Positions 15,525 to 24,428 are shown, counted from the first letter of the stretch. The stretch is 28,657 nt of DNA from Actinomycetota bacterium (GCA_947459935.1 CANHFN010000001.1:1-28657); one strand, 5' to 3'. Notes: generated by a model from the sequence alone, not told the origin. A program made the numbers and translations.

Positions 15525-17267
15525 ATGGCCGCAGAAAAAGGTATCCGTTACATACCTGCAATAGATGGTTTGCGAGCTGTCGCAGTAATTGCTGTGATGC
15601 TGTATCACTTAGGTTTTAAATGGATTCCTGGCGGGTTTTTAGGAGTTGACCTCTTTTTTGTAATCTCCGGCTATGTCATCACACGGTTGCTATTAGATTC
15701 TATTCAGCGCAGTGGTGGCTTGGACTTACGAGCTTTCTATATGGCACGCATCCGTCGTTTACTGCCTCCACTTGTCTTTATGATCATCACAACAATCATC
15801 TTCGTTGGTTTATGGGCACCAGATACGATGCGACGATTATTGGGTGACACACCATTTGCCCTGTTTGGCGGCATGAACTGGTGGTTAGTTTTTAGACAAA
15901 CAGATTATTTCGAAGCTATTGGGCGTCCACCACTGTTGCAGCACACTTGGTCGTTAGGTGTAGAAGCCCAGTTTTATCTAGTCTGGCCACTGATTTTGTT
16001 ATTGGTGCTTCGCTATTTTGGAAAGAACAAAATTCCGGCTGCTGCTCTTTTGATCGCAGCTTTTTCAGGAATCGCATTATTGGTTGTTTCACTGCAGATT
16101 GATGCAGCAAGTGGATCAAAGGTTAGCCATGTTTATTTTGGAACCGACACTCACAGTATTGGATTATTCCTAGGAGCAGCATTAGCGGTCAGATGGATCC
16201 CGCAAAACCTGGAAGAAACGGTCTCGCGTAAGGCTCAAGACTTTATTGACGGAATCGGAATAATTGGATTCCTAGGAATCATTGCGGCTTTCCTATTTAT
16301 TGAAGAATCAGATCCAACTTTATATAAATTAGCATTTCCTCTTGCCGGTATCTTCGGATGCGCAATCATCACCTCAATAGTTCATCCAGCATCACGTTTT
16401 GCGCCGATTTTAAGTAGCAAGCCATTTATTTGGATAGGTGAGCGTTCATATGCCATCTATCTCTGGCACTGGGTTGTTTTTCAAGTTACGCGCCCAAATT
16501 TTGATCTCGAGGGATCTAGTTGGGCATTAACGGCACTTCGCGTTCTGATTGTCTTTTTCTTGGCAGACATTTCATTACGTTTGGTAGAACTACCAGTTCG
16601 CACTGGCCTGATTGATTATTGGTTTAAGGGTATGAAGTACCGAACTAAACGTGTGCAGTTGCGCCAAAAGGCTGGTGTCTTACTTATAGTGCTTGCAATT
16701 TTTGGTTCAGCTGCATCAGTTGCATCAAATGCAATCGCTGAAGGTGACAGGCAATTAGCTGAACTTAAGGAGCAACTAGAAGCACCTCTTGATCCAGCGC
16801 CCACCAACACCACCGAACCTGGATTGTGGGTGACGGGTGATTCTGTAATTCTCGGAATTCGATTTGAGCTAGATGCTCGTCAAAACATTGGATTGATCAA
16901 TGCAAGAGTCGGGCGTCAAGCACCTGAACTCCTAGAAGTGATTACTAACGACAAAGTTAATATGAGTAACTCACCTATTGTTTTAAACTTAGGCAACAAC
17001 AACAAATTAACAGAAGAACAAGTTGCTGCCATTTTTGAAGCAATAAAAGACCAGCCACGAATAGTTATTGTAAATACAGCTGTTCCTCGCCCATGGCGAG
17101 ATTCCAACAACGCTTTAATTGCCCAATATGCATCCATGTATGGTGCCTACTTAGTTGATTGGGCAGCGATATCCGAAGGCCATGCAGAGTATTTCGGTTC
17201 AGATGGAGTTCACCTTGCACCTGCAGGTGTTCGCGCCTATGTGGAAGCTATAACTTCTCAACTTTAG
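15525..17267 (+). CDS. Acyltransferase-3 / SGNH O-acyltransferase (OafA-like)
   Basis: 580 residues. The N-terminal acyltransferase-3 membrane domain (about 8-360, some ten helices) starts with IPAIDGLRAVAVIAVMLYHLG, with the key H28; GVDLFFVISGY and TWSLGVEAQFYLVWPL are hallmark motifs. After a last helix (about 383-400) and a linker, the SGNH domain follows (about 430-580): GDS at 438-440 (nucleophile S440), LGNNN near 489-493, and DGVHLAPAG with D560 and H563 completing the triad. Such enzymes move acyl groups across the membrane onto polysaccharide, peptidoglycan or glycolipid. The acceptor is unknown. An AGGAG lies 10 bases before the ATG. Confidence 0.94.
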   Translation: MAAEKGIRYIPAIDGLRAVAVIAVMLYHLGFKWIPGGFLGVDLFFVISGYVITRLLLDSIQRSGGLDLRAFYMARIRRLLPPLVFMIITTIIFVGLWAPDTMRRLLGDTPFALFGGMNWWLVFRQTDYFEAIGRPPLLQHTWSLGVEAQFYLVWPLILLLVLRYFGKNKIPAAALLIAAFSGIALLVVSLQIDAASGSKVSHVYFGTDTHSIGLFLGAALAVRWIPQNLEETVSRKAQDFIDGIGIIGFLGIIAAFLFIEESDPTLYKLAFPLAGIFGCAIITSIVHPASRFAPILSSKPFIWIGERSYAIYLWHWVVFQVTRPNFDLEGSSWALTALRVLIVFFLADISLRLVELPVRTGLIDYWFKGMKYRTKRVQLRQKAGVLLIVLAIFGSAASVASNAIAEGDRQLAELKEQLEAPLDPAPTNTTEPGLWVTGDSVILGIRFELDARQNIGLINARVGRQAPELLEVITNDKVNMSNSPIVLNLGNNNKLTEEQVAAIFEAIKDQPRIVIVNTAVPRPWRDSNNALIAQYASMYGAYLVDWAAISEGHAEYFGSDGVHLAPAGVRAYVEAITSQL

Positions 17268-17294
17268 ATATTTCAGATTAATAGACAAATAAAA

Positions 17295-17318
17295 ATCCCC
17301 CACCAGTTGGTGAGGGAT
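17295..17318 (-). terminator. Terminator between convergent genes
   Basis: ATCCCCCACCA (17295-17305) pairs with TGGTGAGGGAT (17308-17318), a stem of about 11 bp with one G-T pair and a tight loop. On the minus strand it is followed by TTTTATTTG. It serves the gene ending at 17342 and may also stop transcripts of the acyltransferase ending at 17267. Confidence 0.85.
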
Positions 17319-17341
17319 CTTTACTATCTAATTATTTAGAT

Positions 17342-18199
17342 TTACTTGAACTCGCCCGCAAATCCAAAGATTTTTTCCCATGACGCAGTCTGCCCATCTG
17401 AATAGACAGATGTAACGCGGACCTGAGTCCAACCCGAATCACTTGTTCTTGTCAGGTTCTGAGTTAATTGATCTGCTGGAACAGTTGCAATAACTGTCCA
17501 CTCATCTGTTCCTCCGGCACGTATTTCAACGTTATAGCCAGTTAGACCCTCTATAGCTATTGGTGCGACCCAGCGGAGCTTTATTCCATCATCACTCTTG
17601 AGACCAACGAATTTTGTAGGCGCTCCAACTACTGCAACTGGTGCAGCAGATTCAGTTTCAGTTGGTTCTGCTGATGCACTTGGTTCGGCACTCTCTGACA
17701 TTGTTGGTGTAGGAGCTGCATCATCATCACTTGAACCTGAAGAATTTGACCAAACGATTGCAACTAAAACCGCAATTCCAAGCACAACAATCCATGCTGT
17801 GCGGTTTGAAGTTGATGCTTTAGGTGTTGCAACTGGCTTTGGTGTTGCAATTGGCTTAGGAGTTGCAACTGGTGCAACAGGCTTTACCGGAGCAGCAACT
17901 GCTGCTGGTGTAGATGAAACTCGAGTTGTTGTTGCTTTTTTAGCAACACGCTTTGCAGGAGCTTTCTTTGCAGTTTTCTTAGCGACTGCCTTCTTGGCTG
18001 TCTTTTTAACTGCAGGCTTTGCTGCGCTCTTTTTAACTGCAGACTTCTTTGCAGTCTTCTTGGCAACTGCTTTCTTAGCTACTGCCTTTTTGGTTGTCTT
18101 CTTCTTCGCTACAGCTTTCTTTGCTGGCGACTTCTTTGCAGCGGTCTTCTTTGCAGCGGTCTTCTTTGCTGCCTTCTTTGCGGTCTTCTTAACGGCCAC
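17342..18199 (-). CDS. Membrane-anchored protein with long H1-like cytoplasmic tail and external fibronectin III domain
   Basis: 285 residues with an unusual layout. Residues 1-90 are a low-complexity Lys/Ala tract built of AKKTA, AKKSPAKK and AVAKK units, like histone H1 or mycobacterial HupB tails. Residues 100-130 are a Pro/Ala linker with ATPKP repeats, and 134-150 (TAWIVVLGIAVLVAIVW) a single membrane helix. Residues 151-190 are an acidic Ser/Pro/Glu stretch, and about 193-282 one fibronectin-type-III-like domain (KFVGLKSDDGIKLRWVAP ... GYNVEIRAGG ... WTQVRVTSVYSDG). By the positive-inside rule the basic tail is cytoplasmic, where it could bind DNA or RNA at the membrane. The start is GTG with a strong AAGGAG 6 bases before; an ATG-less N-terminus is otherwise odd. 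Function unknown; it may link nucleoid and envelope. Confidence 0.85.
   Translation of the reverse strand: MAVKKTAKKAAKKTAAKKTAAKKSPAKKAVAKKKTTKKAVAKKAVAKKTAKKSAVKKSAAKPAVKKTAKKAVAKKTAKKAPAKRVAKKATTTRVSSTPAAVAAPVKPVAPVATPKPIATPKPVATPKASTSNRTAWIVVLGIAVLVAIVWSNSSGSSDDDAAPTPTMSESAEPSASAEPTETESAAPVAVVGAPTKFVGLKSDDGIKLRWVAPIAIEGLTGYNVEIRAGGTDEWTVIATVPADQLTQNLTRTSDSGWTQVRVTSVYSDGQTASWEKIFGFAGEFK
18138..18167. repeat. Two tandem 15-bp repeats in the H1-like coding tract
   Basis: GCAGCGGTCTTCTTT occurs twice in tandem (18138-18152 and 18153-18167), each encoding a KKTAA unit on the minus strand. Degenerate copies continue through the tract from about 17930 to 18199. Such repeats are prone to length change by slippage. 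Confidence 0.7.
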
Positions 18200-18222
18200 T
18201 TCGAACTCCTTGGATTGCTATA

Positions 18223-18241
18223 AGCACGTAATTAACGTGCT
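18223..18241 (-). promoter_or_regulatory. Hairpin in the leader of the H1-like/FN3 gene
   Basis: AGCACGT (18223-18229) and ACGTGCT (18235-18241) form a perfect 7-bp stem with a 5-base loop, between the rdgB stop and the Shine-Dalgarno of the next gene. There is no T-run after it on the minus strand. It may be an operator or a weak transcript boundary. Confidence 0.45.
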
Positions 18242-18255
18242 GTGATGGGTAAAGG

Positions 18256-18873
18256 TTACCTCAGGCTTGCAAGCAATTGGATGACATGAGGCGCCAATGA
18301 GCGCAATGATTTCCCGCGGTGGCTCATTAAATCCTTTTCTTCCGCGCTCATTTGTGCAGAAGAAATGGACATCCCCAACGGCTGGAAAATTGGGTCGTAG
18401 CCAAATCCATTCTCACCGATGGGGGCATTCAAAATATGCCCATCAAATCGACCCTCGGCCACTTGCTGGCGACCGTCTGGAAGCACTAGCGAAGCCACGC
18501 ACATGAAGTGAGCGGTGCGTTTGTCGTGAGGAACATCCTTAAGCTGATCAAGAACTTTCTCCAGATTTGCTTGATCGTTGCCGTGCTCCCCTGCCCATCT
18601 GGCAGAAAATATCCCAGGGTCACCATTTATTGCATCAACACATAAACCTGAATCATCGGCAATTGCAGGTAGGCCAGTTGCTTGGCTTGTGTAGCGTGCT
18701 TTGAGTAAGGAATTTTCCTCAAATGTCGATCCAGTTTCTTCAACATCAACTAAATCAGGGAATTGATCTACACCGATGAGTTCTACAGCACCTGGTGCTA
18801 AGGCATCAAGAATGCGTCGAAACTCAGTGATCTTTCCTTGATTACGTGTTGCTAAAACAAGTTTGTGAGACAT
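18256..18873 (-). CDS. rdgB: XTP/dITP diphosphatase (Ham1/RdgB)
   Basis: Hydrolyses non-canonical purine triphosphates (dITP, XTP) to the monophosphate, keeping them out of DNA and RNA. The 205-residue protein shows the family motifs in order: LATRNQGKITEF at the N-terminus, IADDSGLCVDAINGDPGIFS with the metal-binding acidic residues, GFGYDPIFQP, and SHRGKSLR at the C-terminus. The ATG overlaps the rph stop by one base (TAATG), so the two are translationally coupled, the usual actinobacterial rph-rdgB pairing. Confidence 0.96.
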   Translation of the reverse strand: MSHKLVLATRNQGKITEFRRILDALAPGAVELIGVDQFPDLVDVEETGSTFEENSLLKARYTSQATGLPAIADDSGLCVDAINGDPGIFSARWAGEHGNDQANLEKVLDQLKDVPHDKRTAHFMCVASLVLPDGRQQVAEGRFDGHILNAPIGENGFGYDPIFQPLGMSISSAQMSAEEKDLMSHRGKSLRSLAPHVIQLLASLR

Positions 18874-19598
18874 TACTGAGCAAGTGCATCTTTCTGCATC
18901 TGATTAAGAGTTGAACAACCAGCAACGGCCAAATCAAGAAGTTGATTCAATAATGCGCGATCAAATGGTTCGCCTTCGGCCGTGCCCTGAACTTCGATAA
19001 AGCGTCCATCGCCGGCCACTACAACATTCATGTCTGTGCCTGCGCGAACATCCTCTTCATAGCAAAGATCTAACATCGGAACACCATCGATGATTCCAAC
19101 GCTTACCGCTGCAACAGAATCATTAAGTGGCTTTGCATCAGATTTAATATGACCTTGTGCTTTTGCCCAAGTGATTGCATCAGCTAGTGCCACATATGCA
19201 CCTGTAATTGCAGCAGTACGTGTTCCACCATCTGCTTGTAATACATCGCAGTCAATCACAATTGTGTTTTCGCCTAATTCCTTCATATTTACTACCGCTC
19301 TTAAGGAGCGACCCACTAAACGTGAAATCTCTTGTGTTCGCCCACCGAGCTTTCCCTTAACGCTTTCACGATCTGAACGTGTGTGAGTGGCGCGAGGTAA
19401 CATTGAATACTCTGATGTAACCCATCCATTGCCTGTGTCCTTTAGCCAACGTGGAACACCTGGCGTAAATGATGCAACACACAAAACGCGAGTCTTCCCG
19501 AATTCAACCAATACGGAACCTTCGGCATGATCTAGCCAACCGCGAGTAAATTTAATTTCGCGCAGATCATTAACGCTGCGTCCATCATTGCGTGCCAT
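18873..19598 (-). CDS. rph: Ribonuclease PH
   Basis: A phosphate-dependent 3'-5' exoribonuclease that trims tRNA 3' ends and structured RNA. The 241-residue length is standard. Recognisable are the N-terminal [19 protein letters not shown], the RNA-binding/hexamer region [17 protein letters not shown], the conserved [20 protein letters not shown], and phosphate-site residues in [11 protein letters not shown]. It follows murI by 9 bases and overlaps rdgB by 1 base. With a tRNA in this window lacking an encoded CCA, 3'-end trimming is a directly relevant activity. Confidence 0.97.
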   Translation of the reverse strand: MARNDGRSVNDLREIKFTRGWLDHAEGSVLVEFGKTRVLCVASFTPGVPRWLKDTGNGWVTSEYSMLPRATHTRSDRESVKGKLGGRTQEISRLVGRSLRAVVNMKELGENTIVIDCDVLQADGGTRTAAITGAYVALADAITWAKAQGHIKSDAKPLNDSVAAVSVGIIDGVPMLDLCYEEDVRAGTDMNVVVAGDGRFIEVQGTAEGEPFDRALLNQLLDLAVAGCSTLNQMQKDALAQ

Positions 19599-19607
19599 CT
19601 ATATCTC

Positions 19608-20414
19608 CTAGTTGCTCGATAACGTTTGGTGTTCAACTTGCGTAACCTCTGGACCTAGAAAACGTCGAGCTAAGGTTTCAAAGGCCTTTGCATCACCGGT
19701 TGCTAAGAATTTATGAGTTGCTGGGGTTGAAGACTGTGCACGCAGGGATCCATTTTCAACCAAAGTTCTATACAAATCTTTTGCTGTTTCTTCAGCACTT
19801 GAAACTAGTGTCACGCCCTCGCCCATTACATAAGAGATAACGCCAGTTAACAATGGGTAGTGCGTGCAGCCCAGAACTAAAGTATCAACTTTTGCAGCCA
19901 TTACTGGTGCAAGGTACTCGCGCGCAATCTTTGTGATTTCCTCACCTGATGTTTCCCCACGTTCCACGAATTCAACAAACAGTGGACAGGCAATAGAAGT
20001 GATGTGCAGTTGAGGCGCGGCGGCAAAAGCATCTACATATGCTTTCGAGTCAATTGTTGCGCGAGTGCCAATTACCCCAACGTTTCCTGTTCGAGTTGCA
20101 GCAACTGCCCGGCGCACTGCTGGTTGAATCACTTCAATCACAGGAATTGAATAGCGCTCACGTGCATCGCGAAGCATTGCTGCTGAGGCTGTATTACACG
20201 CAATAACAATTGCCTTGACGCCTTGCTCAACTAAGAAATCCATAGTCTCAAGAGCAAATTCGCGAACTTCAGCTAATGGGCGGGGACCATATGGGCCGCG
20301 CGCAGTGTCACCAATATAGAGAGTGGATTCATTGGGAAGTTGATCCAAGATTGCACGTGCAACGGTGAGGCCGCCTACACCTGAATCAAATATTCCAATA
20401 GGAGCATCACTCAC
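19608..20414 (-). CDS. murI: Glutamate racemase
   Basis: Makes D-glutamate for peptidoglycan from L-glutamate without cofactor. The two catalytic cysteines are visible: C73 in [10 protein letters not shown] and C183 in LGCTHYPLL. The N-terminal [18 protein letters not shown] and [11 protein letters not shown] are hallmark motifs. The 268-residue length is normal. The start is GTG at 20414; TAGGCT ends 6 bases before it and no Shine-Dalgarno is seen, so the murI-rph-rdgB unit probably has its own leaderless promoter despite lying only 43 bases after the DUF2017 gene. Confidence 0.96.
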   Translation of the reverse strand: MSDAPIGIFDSGVGGLTVARAILDQLPNESTLYIGDTARGPYGPRPLAEVREFALETMDFLVEQGVKAIVIACNTASAAMLRDARERYSIPVIEVIQPAVRRAVAATRTGNVGVIGTRATIDSKAYVDAFAAAPQLHITSIACPLFVEFVERGETSGEEITKIAREYLAPVMAAKVDTLVLGCTHYPLLTGVISYVMGEGVTLVSSAEETAKDLYRTLVENGSLRAQSSTPATHKFLATGDAKAFETLARRFLGPEVTQVEHQTLSSN

Positions 20415-20420
20415 GGGGCT

Positions 20421-20426
20421 AGCCTA
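20421..20426 (-). promoter_or_regulatory. -10 element for leaderless murI
   Basis: TAGGCT on the minus strand, six bases (AGCCCC), then the GTG start. No convincing -35 lies at the normal distance. Confidence 0.5.
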
Positions 20427-20457
20427 CCTTGAGTCAATCACTTAGTGGCCAGCGCAA

Positions 20458-21021
20458 CTATTCGGAATCATCCATAAGGGCCGAAATCAAACTTTCTTGA
20501 AGCCAACCAAGCCAACTATAAACAGCATAAACGCCCCGCATCGGGTCATCGGGAGCCAGCAATTCCAAATCCTCATGAGAGTTTTGCTCAACTTTTAATC
20601 GAACACCAAGTGCAAGACGAACATCATTCATCGCACCAAGCCATGCATTTGCGCCATCATGATCAACTTCTACGATTCCATCGACAGCACTCATTAAGTG
20701 CATACGCATAGCCATTGCATGTGCTTGCTTCTTTTGGCGCAAAGTTGATTCGGTATATCTACGAAATTCTGAGGCATCAACTTGATCGGCATAGGCGTTA
20801 GGTAACAAACGCAATAACACTTCATCATCTGGAGGCGTGTCATGCATCGTAATTCCAACCATTGCAGCCAAAGGATCATCATTGTGATGATCTACTCGTT
20901 CTGCTAGTAGTTCAATGATTTGTTCAACTAAATTTGTTAGGACCTCGCGCTCTGCTTCAGAGAAATTAGCTAAGTAAGCGTTGTCACCGTGGCGAAAGAA
21001 TCCATGCTCATTTTCCTTCAT
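20458..21021 (-). CDS. DUF2017 family protein
   Basis: 187 residues, helical and acidic, without a membrane segment. It matches the actinobacterial DUF2017 family in its layout: an early [20 protein letters not shown] helix, a [13 protein letters not shown] loop, a middle [10 protein letters not shown] region, and a C-terminal [16 protein letters not shown]. The function is unknown. The gene overlaps clpS by four bases (ATGA), which implies coupling, and DUF2017 is almost always next to clpS in actinobacteria; a role in ClpS/ClpCP-linked proteolysis is a reasonable inference but not shown. Confidence 0.88.
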   Translation of the reverse strand: MKENEHGFFRHGDNAYLANFSEAEREVLTNLVEQIIELLAERVDHHNDDPLAAMVGITMHDTPPDDEVLLRLLPNAYADQVDASEFRRYTESTLRQKKQAHAMAMRMHLMSAVDGIVEVDHDGANAWLGAMNDVRLALGVRLKVEQNSHEDLELLAPDDPMRGVYAVYSWLGWLQESLISALMDDSE

Positions 21022-21314
21022 ATTGCTTGATCACCACGTTGCAAGGTCGCCCATAATCCGTATTCGTGCAAACGAGCAACATCATGTTCCATCTCTTCTC
21101 GGCTACCAGTTGATACAACTGCTTTGCCTTCAGTATGGACCTTCATCATTAACTCGTGAGCTTTTTCTTTGTTATATCCAAATAACTCCATTAATACATA
21201 TGTCACATATGTCATCAGATTGACAGGGTCATCCCAGACGATGGTTATCCAAGGAGCATCATTAGTAAATATTGCCTGCAGCTCTTCCTCAATTTTGTCT
21301 TTAACTTTGACCAT
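21018..21314 (-). CDS. clpS: ClpS, adaptor of the Clp protease
   Basis: ClpS binds proteins with N-terminal bulky residues (N-degrons) and delivers them to ClpC/ClpA-ClpP. It is 98 residues long. The core fold is visible: [20 protein letters not shown] contains the N-degron pocket residues (the DDPVN loop and following helix), then the helix [20 protein letters not shown] and the final strand region. It starts 2 bases after the GH18 stop and overlaps the DUF2017 start by 4 bases, so it is part of a DUF3039-GH18-clpS-DUF2017 transcription unit. Confidence 0.95.
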   Translation of the reverse strand: MVKVKDKIEEELQAIFTNDAPWITIVWDDPVNLMTYVTYVLMELFGYNKEKAHELMMKVHTEGKAVVSTGSREEMEHDVARLHEYGLWATLQRGDQAI

Positions 21315-21316
21315 AC

Positions 21317-23158
21317 TTATCGAATCACAATCGCAAATTCTTCAGAGGTAATGTCTCCTACAACTTGAACGCGCATCACGACAACTCCTCGCTTTGCCTC
21401 TGAAGCAGTAAATGTGAACACACCATTTGTATCAGATATAGAAGCACTGCCAATATTTTGCCACTTCCCGTTTATGTTTTTCTGTAAATTGGCTGACTTG
21501 CCGACATATTTAGGAAGTAATTGAGCCTTAATCGTAAAGACCACCCCTTTAGATGCCGATACCGGGCGATCAATTTGTATAAGGCTCTTAACGGTGATTA
21601 GTTCTTCTTTACTAACAGATTCTGCACGCTCCCAGGTTCCAACAGTTGTTAATCTAACGGAGGCATTTGCACCAAGAGTCATAGGTGTGGCCACGCTTCC
21701 ATCATTTGCTGTTACTAAATCTGTAACTTTGGTCCAAGTTGTCTCCCCCGGCCGCTTGATTTCTAAGGAGACAGATAGCCCTGCTATCGGTGTTTTATCC
21801 TTAAGCGTGAATTGACCTTTGACTGTAAAAGTATTTCCATAGAAAATAGAACCTTGATCGACATTTTCAAATGTCATTGTGTTAATGACTGGATCTGGTG
21901 CAATCGCAAGAGCTGCAGTTCGAATTTGGTTTGTTGCTTCCGCATCTTCCATTCCCAAAGTCCACATCGCAGCACCACCTAAGCGATACTTTGCAACAAG
22001 TGCCATTCGATCAGCAAAGCTCCTTGCATTTTGATACCAGACTGTTCTATTCACTGTGCATGCTGTTGATGCACCTGAGGCAGACAATCCGTTGTAACTC
22101 TGTGTGTAGCTATATGTTGCCTCGCCAAATTTCTCGTCATATATCGGAACTGCTCCATCAATTGCAGCTTTTGCGGCGGCATAATTCATTTTGAATGTCG
22201 CTGCCTTTGCTCCACGAATTAGTCCAGGGGGTGCAGAAGTTGGACACTTTCCAGTTACCGAAGTAATCCAATCTCGCCCATATCCAGGCAATCCCAGATA
22301 CACCTTAGAAGCAGGCATGACACTTATTGCATACTTAACAGTTTTTTCTGTCCATGATAAAGGTCCCATGGGCCCAGGCTTAGAGACAGAATAGTCATAG
22401 GTCATAATTCTTAAACGATCGATACTGCTTGCAATATCAGCCCATGCATATACAAAGTAACCTTTTTGCGCTTCATTAGGGTTGTATAAATATGGCGTTG
22501 ACACTGAAAGCAACTTGTTATTTGCCCGCAATGCAACGCTTAACTCTTTTATGAAAGCAACCCATCTAGGTGCTGTTTTACTCCATGTGTTATTTCCATC
22601 GACGAATGCGAATCCTTCATAATCAAGATCGATTCCATCGAAATTGTTCTTCATTACTAGATCGACAATAGTTTTTACAATTGTTGTTCGTGTGCTGGCA
22701 TTTGCTAAATACCCCGAGAGTACTAACTTGTCCGTGCCATCAGTCATAGTCGGAATCACTTGGAGTCCAGCCCTGCGCATTAGACAAACAGTGTCAGCAA
22801 TAGGCCAAGATGGATTACCACTTACGTAATCATCACGAATAACCTTTGGACTTTTTAAGCTATACCAAAACGGCATAACCTCTCTCATTAAATCTTTATT
22901 CTTGAAAAGATACGAGTTCTCAATTGCTAGATTTTCAACTGGACCATATTGAGATTCATCACATATGGCTGGCTTACCAGCAATATTTGGCGCAGCTGAA
23001 GGAAGTTTACGCACCAAGGGCAGAACAGTTTTTACGGAATAATATGGAATCCAGCCTGTCAAAACTTTCCGTGGTTCTTTGTCGACTGCATGTAATGGCT
23101 GGACTGTTGTGGTCACTAAGAAAAGAAGTGAAAGTGCGAAGCCAATCCTGCGCTTCAT
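21317..23158 (-). CDS. Secreted GH18-family glycosidase (chitinase/peptidoglycan-hydrolase-like)
   Basis: About 613 residues from the ATG at 23158. The frame stays open upstream to 23254 but that part overlaps DUF3039 and precedes the signal peptide. [20 protein letters not shown] followed by PLHA is a clear Sec signal with likely cleavage before VDKE. The GH18 barrel covers about residues 30-410; the catalytic motif DGIDLDYE places the acid at E181. The C-terminal 190 residues form two Ig-like beta domains ([39 protein letters not shown]), probably for wall or glycan binding. Resembles YaaH-type wall enzymes more than secreted chitinases; the substrate is unproven. It starts 2 bases after DUF3039. 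Confidence 0.9.
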   Translation of the reverse strand: MKRRIGFALSLLFLVTTTVQPLHAVDKEPRKVLTGWIPYYSVKTVLPLVRKLPSAAPNIAGKPAICDESQYGPVENLAIENSYLFKNKDLMREVMPFWYSLKSPKVIRDDYVSGNPSWPIADTVCLMRRAGLQVIPTMTDGTDKLVLSGYLANASTRTTIVKTIVDLVMKNNFDGIDLDYEGFAFVDGNNTWSKTAPRWVAFIKELSVALRANNKLLSVSTPYLYNPNEAQKGYFVYAWADIASSIDRLRIMTYDYSVSKPGPMGPLSWTEKTVKYAISVMPASKVYLGLPGYGRDWITSVTGKCPTSAPPGLIRGAKAATFKMNYAAAKAAIDGAVPIYDEKFGEATYSYTQSYNGLSASGASTACTVNRTVWYQNARSFADRMALVAKYRLGGAAMWTLGMEDAEATNQIRTAALAIAPDPVINTMTFENVDQGSIFYGNTFTVKGQFTLKDKTPIAGLSVSLEIKRPGETTWTKVTDLVTANDGSVATPMTLGANASVRLTTVGTWERAESVSKEELITVKSLIQIDRPVSASKGVVFTIKAQLLPKYVGKSANLQKNINGKWQNIGSASISDTNGVFTFTASEAKRGVVVMRVQVVGDITSEEFAIVIR

Positions 23159-23160
23159 AG

Positions 23161-23430
23161 TTATTTGTCTTCGGGTGCTGATTTCAATCCTGCATAAATT
23201 TCCTTGCAGGTCGGACAGATTGGATACTTTTCGGGATCGCGAGATGGGGTCCATTTTTTTCCACAGAGTGCTTTCACTGCTTTTCCAGTGACCGCGGATT
23301 CAACGATCTTCTCTTTCTTCACATAATGCGAGAAACGATCGTGCCCTCCGTCATCCTCGAGCAGTTCTTCGGATGGTCGGGTCAGCAGATCGGTGTCACC
23401 GTCTGTTCCTATTTTCTTAAAGAGGCCCAT
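23161..23430 (-). CDS. DUF3039 family protein
   Basis: 89 residues from the ATG at 23430 (MGLFKKIGTDGDTDLLTRPS). The frame is open further upstream but would run across the argF promoter and gene, so the short form is right. The C-terminal part has CGKKWTPSRDPEKYPICPTCKEIY, with three cysteines that could bind zinc. DUF3039 proteins are conserved in actinobacteria near clpS; the function is unknown. A -10-like TATCCT lies 4 bases before the ATG and there is no Shine-Dalgarno. Divergent from argF with 53 bases between the starts. Confidence 0.88.
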   Translation of the reverse strand: MGLFKKIGTDGDTDLLTRPSEELLEDDGGHDRFSHYVKKEKIVESAVTGKAVKALCGKKWTPSRDPEKYPICPTCKEIYAGLKSAPEDK

Positions 23431-23448
23431 GAGGAGGATAAGAATACC

Positions 23449-23477
23449 TTCGAGGGCCACAAAAGTACGGGTAGAAT
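23449..23477 (+). promoter_or_regulatory. Promoter of argF (leaderless)
   Basis: TAGAAT (23472-23477) ends 6 bases before the ATG; a weak TTCGAG (23449-23454) stands 17 bases upstream as a -35. No Shine-Dalgarno. No ARG-box-like dyad was recognised. Confidence 0.55.
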
Positions 23478-23483
23478 TCACAA

Positions 23484-24428
23484 ATGAAGGACTTGCTACG
23501 AACCGAGCACCTAAGCCGCGTCGATGTCGAATTGATACTGTCAACCGCCGCTTCATTTGCTGAGAATCCCCTGCGTTCACATACTGCGTTAGCAAATAAG
23601 ACTGTTGCCATTTACATGACAAAGCCTTCAACGCGTACTCGTCTGTCATCGGAAACAGCAGTTGCTCACCTTGGTGGCACCCCAATCTTTATACGTGGAG
23701 ATGAATTGCAGTTAGGCCGTGGTGAAACTATCGCTGATACAGCAAAAATTATCAGTGGCTATTGCAGTGCTTTAATCATCCGCACATTTGCCCAAGCAGA
23801 TGTGGATGAACTTGGAGCGAATGCCACAATTCCAGTAATTAATGCGTTAACAGATGAAGATCATCCCTTGCAGTTACTTGCTGATTGGTTAACTATTCGC
23901 GAAAACTTTGGAACTGATATTTCCGGTCGCAAATTTGTTTATCTTGGTGACGGAAACAATATGTCACATGCTTGGTTACTTATGGGTGCAATCATGGGCG
24001 CACATGTAGTTGCAGCAACACCAAGCGGTAAGTGGGCACCAGATCCTGTTGTAGTAGCTGTCGCAAAAAATATTGCTTCACACAATGGTGGAAAAGTTGA
24101 AGTGACACATGATCCAGAAAGTGCTGCCAAAGATGCATCTGTTCTATACACAGATGTTTGGATGTCTATGGGAGATTCAGAAGCAGATCGTGCTGAGAAG
24201 GTGCCAGCACTCTCACCATTTGCCGTAACTGAAAACCTGATGAAGTTAACTAGCAAAGATTCGGTGTTCATGCATTGTTTACCTGCTCATCGTGGCGAAG
24301 AAGTCGAGGCATCTGTAATCGATGGCCCACGTTCTGTTGTGTGGAGAGAGGCTTATCATCGCCGTACAACTATTCAAGCAGTGCTTTATCACCTAATAAA
24401 AGGTGACTTGAAGGGCTTCACCCACTAA
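23484..24428 (+). CDS. argF: Ornithine carbamoyltransferase
   Basis: Joins ornithine and carbamoyl phosphate to citrulline in arginine synthesis. The 314-residue length is typical. The carbamoyl-phosphate site STRTR is at 49-53. The ornithine-binding SMG loop is at 228-230 (DVWMSMGD) and HCLPAHRG starts at 264, which together separate it from aspartate carbamoyltransferase. The position that usually reads HPCQ or HPTQ is HPLQ (127-130), a small deviation. It stands alone, not with argBCDGH, and precedes the transhydrogenase genes by 10 bases. A biosynthetic role is the default reading; a catabolic one would need arcA/arcC neighbours, which are absent. Confidence 0.92.
   Translation: MKDLLRTEHLSRVDVELILSTAASFAENPLRSHTALANKTVAIYMTKPSTRTRLSSETAVAHLGGTPIFIRGDELQLGRGETIADTAKIISGYCSALIIRTFAQADVDELGANATIPVINALTDEDHPLQLLADWLTIRENFGTDISGRKFVYLGDGNNMSHAWLLMGAIMGAHVVAATPSGKWAPDPVVVAVAKNIASHNGGKVEVTHDPESAAKDASVLYTDVWMSMGDSEADRAEKVPALSPFAVTENLMKLTSKDSVFMHCLPAHRGEEVEASVIDGPRSVVWREAYHRRTTIQAVLYHLIKGDLKGFTH

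Noticed and set aside
17598..18245. Open 215-codon plus-strand frame opposite the H1-like/FN3 gene
   Set aside because: It is the antisense image of the Lys/Ala repeat tract (Phe/Ala/Val-rich nonsense), with no ribosome site or promoter; the minus-strand gene has a strong AAGGAG and coherent domains.
23159..23254. Longer N-terminus for the GH18 protein
   Set aside because: The extension precedes a clean signal peptide starting MKRRIGF and overlaps DUF3039 in another frame.
23431..23685. Longer N-terminus for the DUF3039 protein
   Set aside because: It would overlap argF on the other strand and its promoter; family homology begins at the ATG at 23430.
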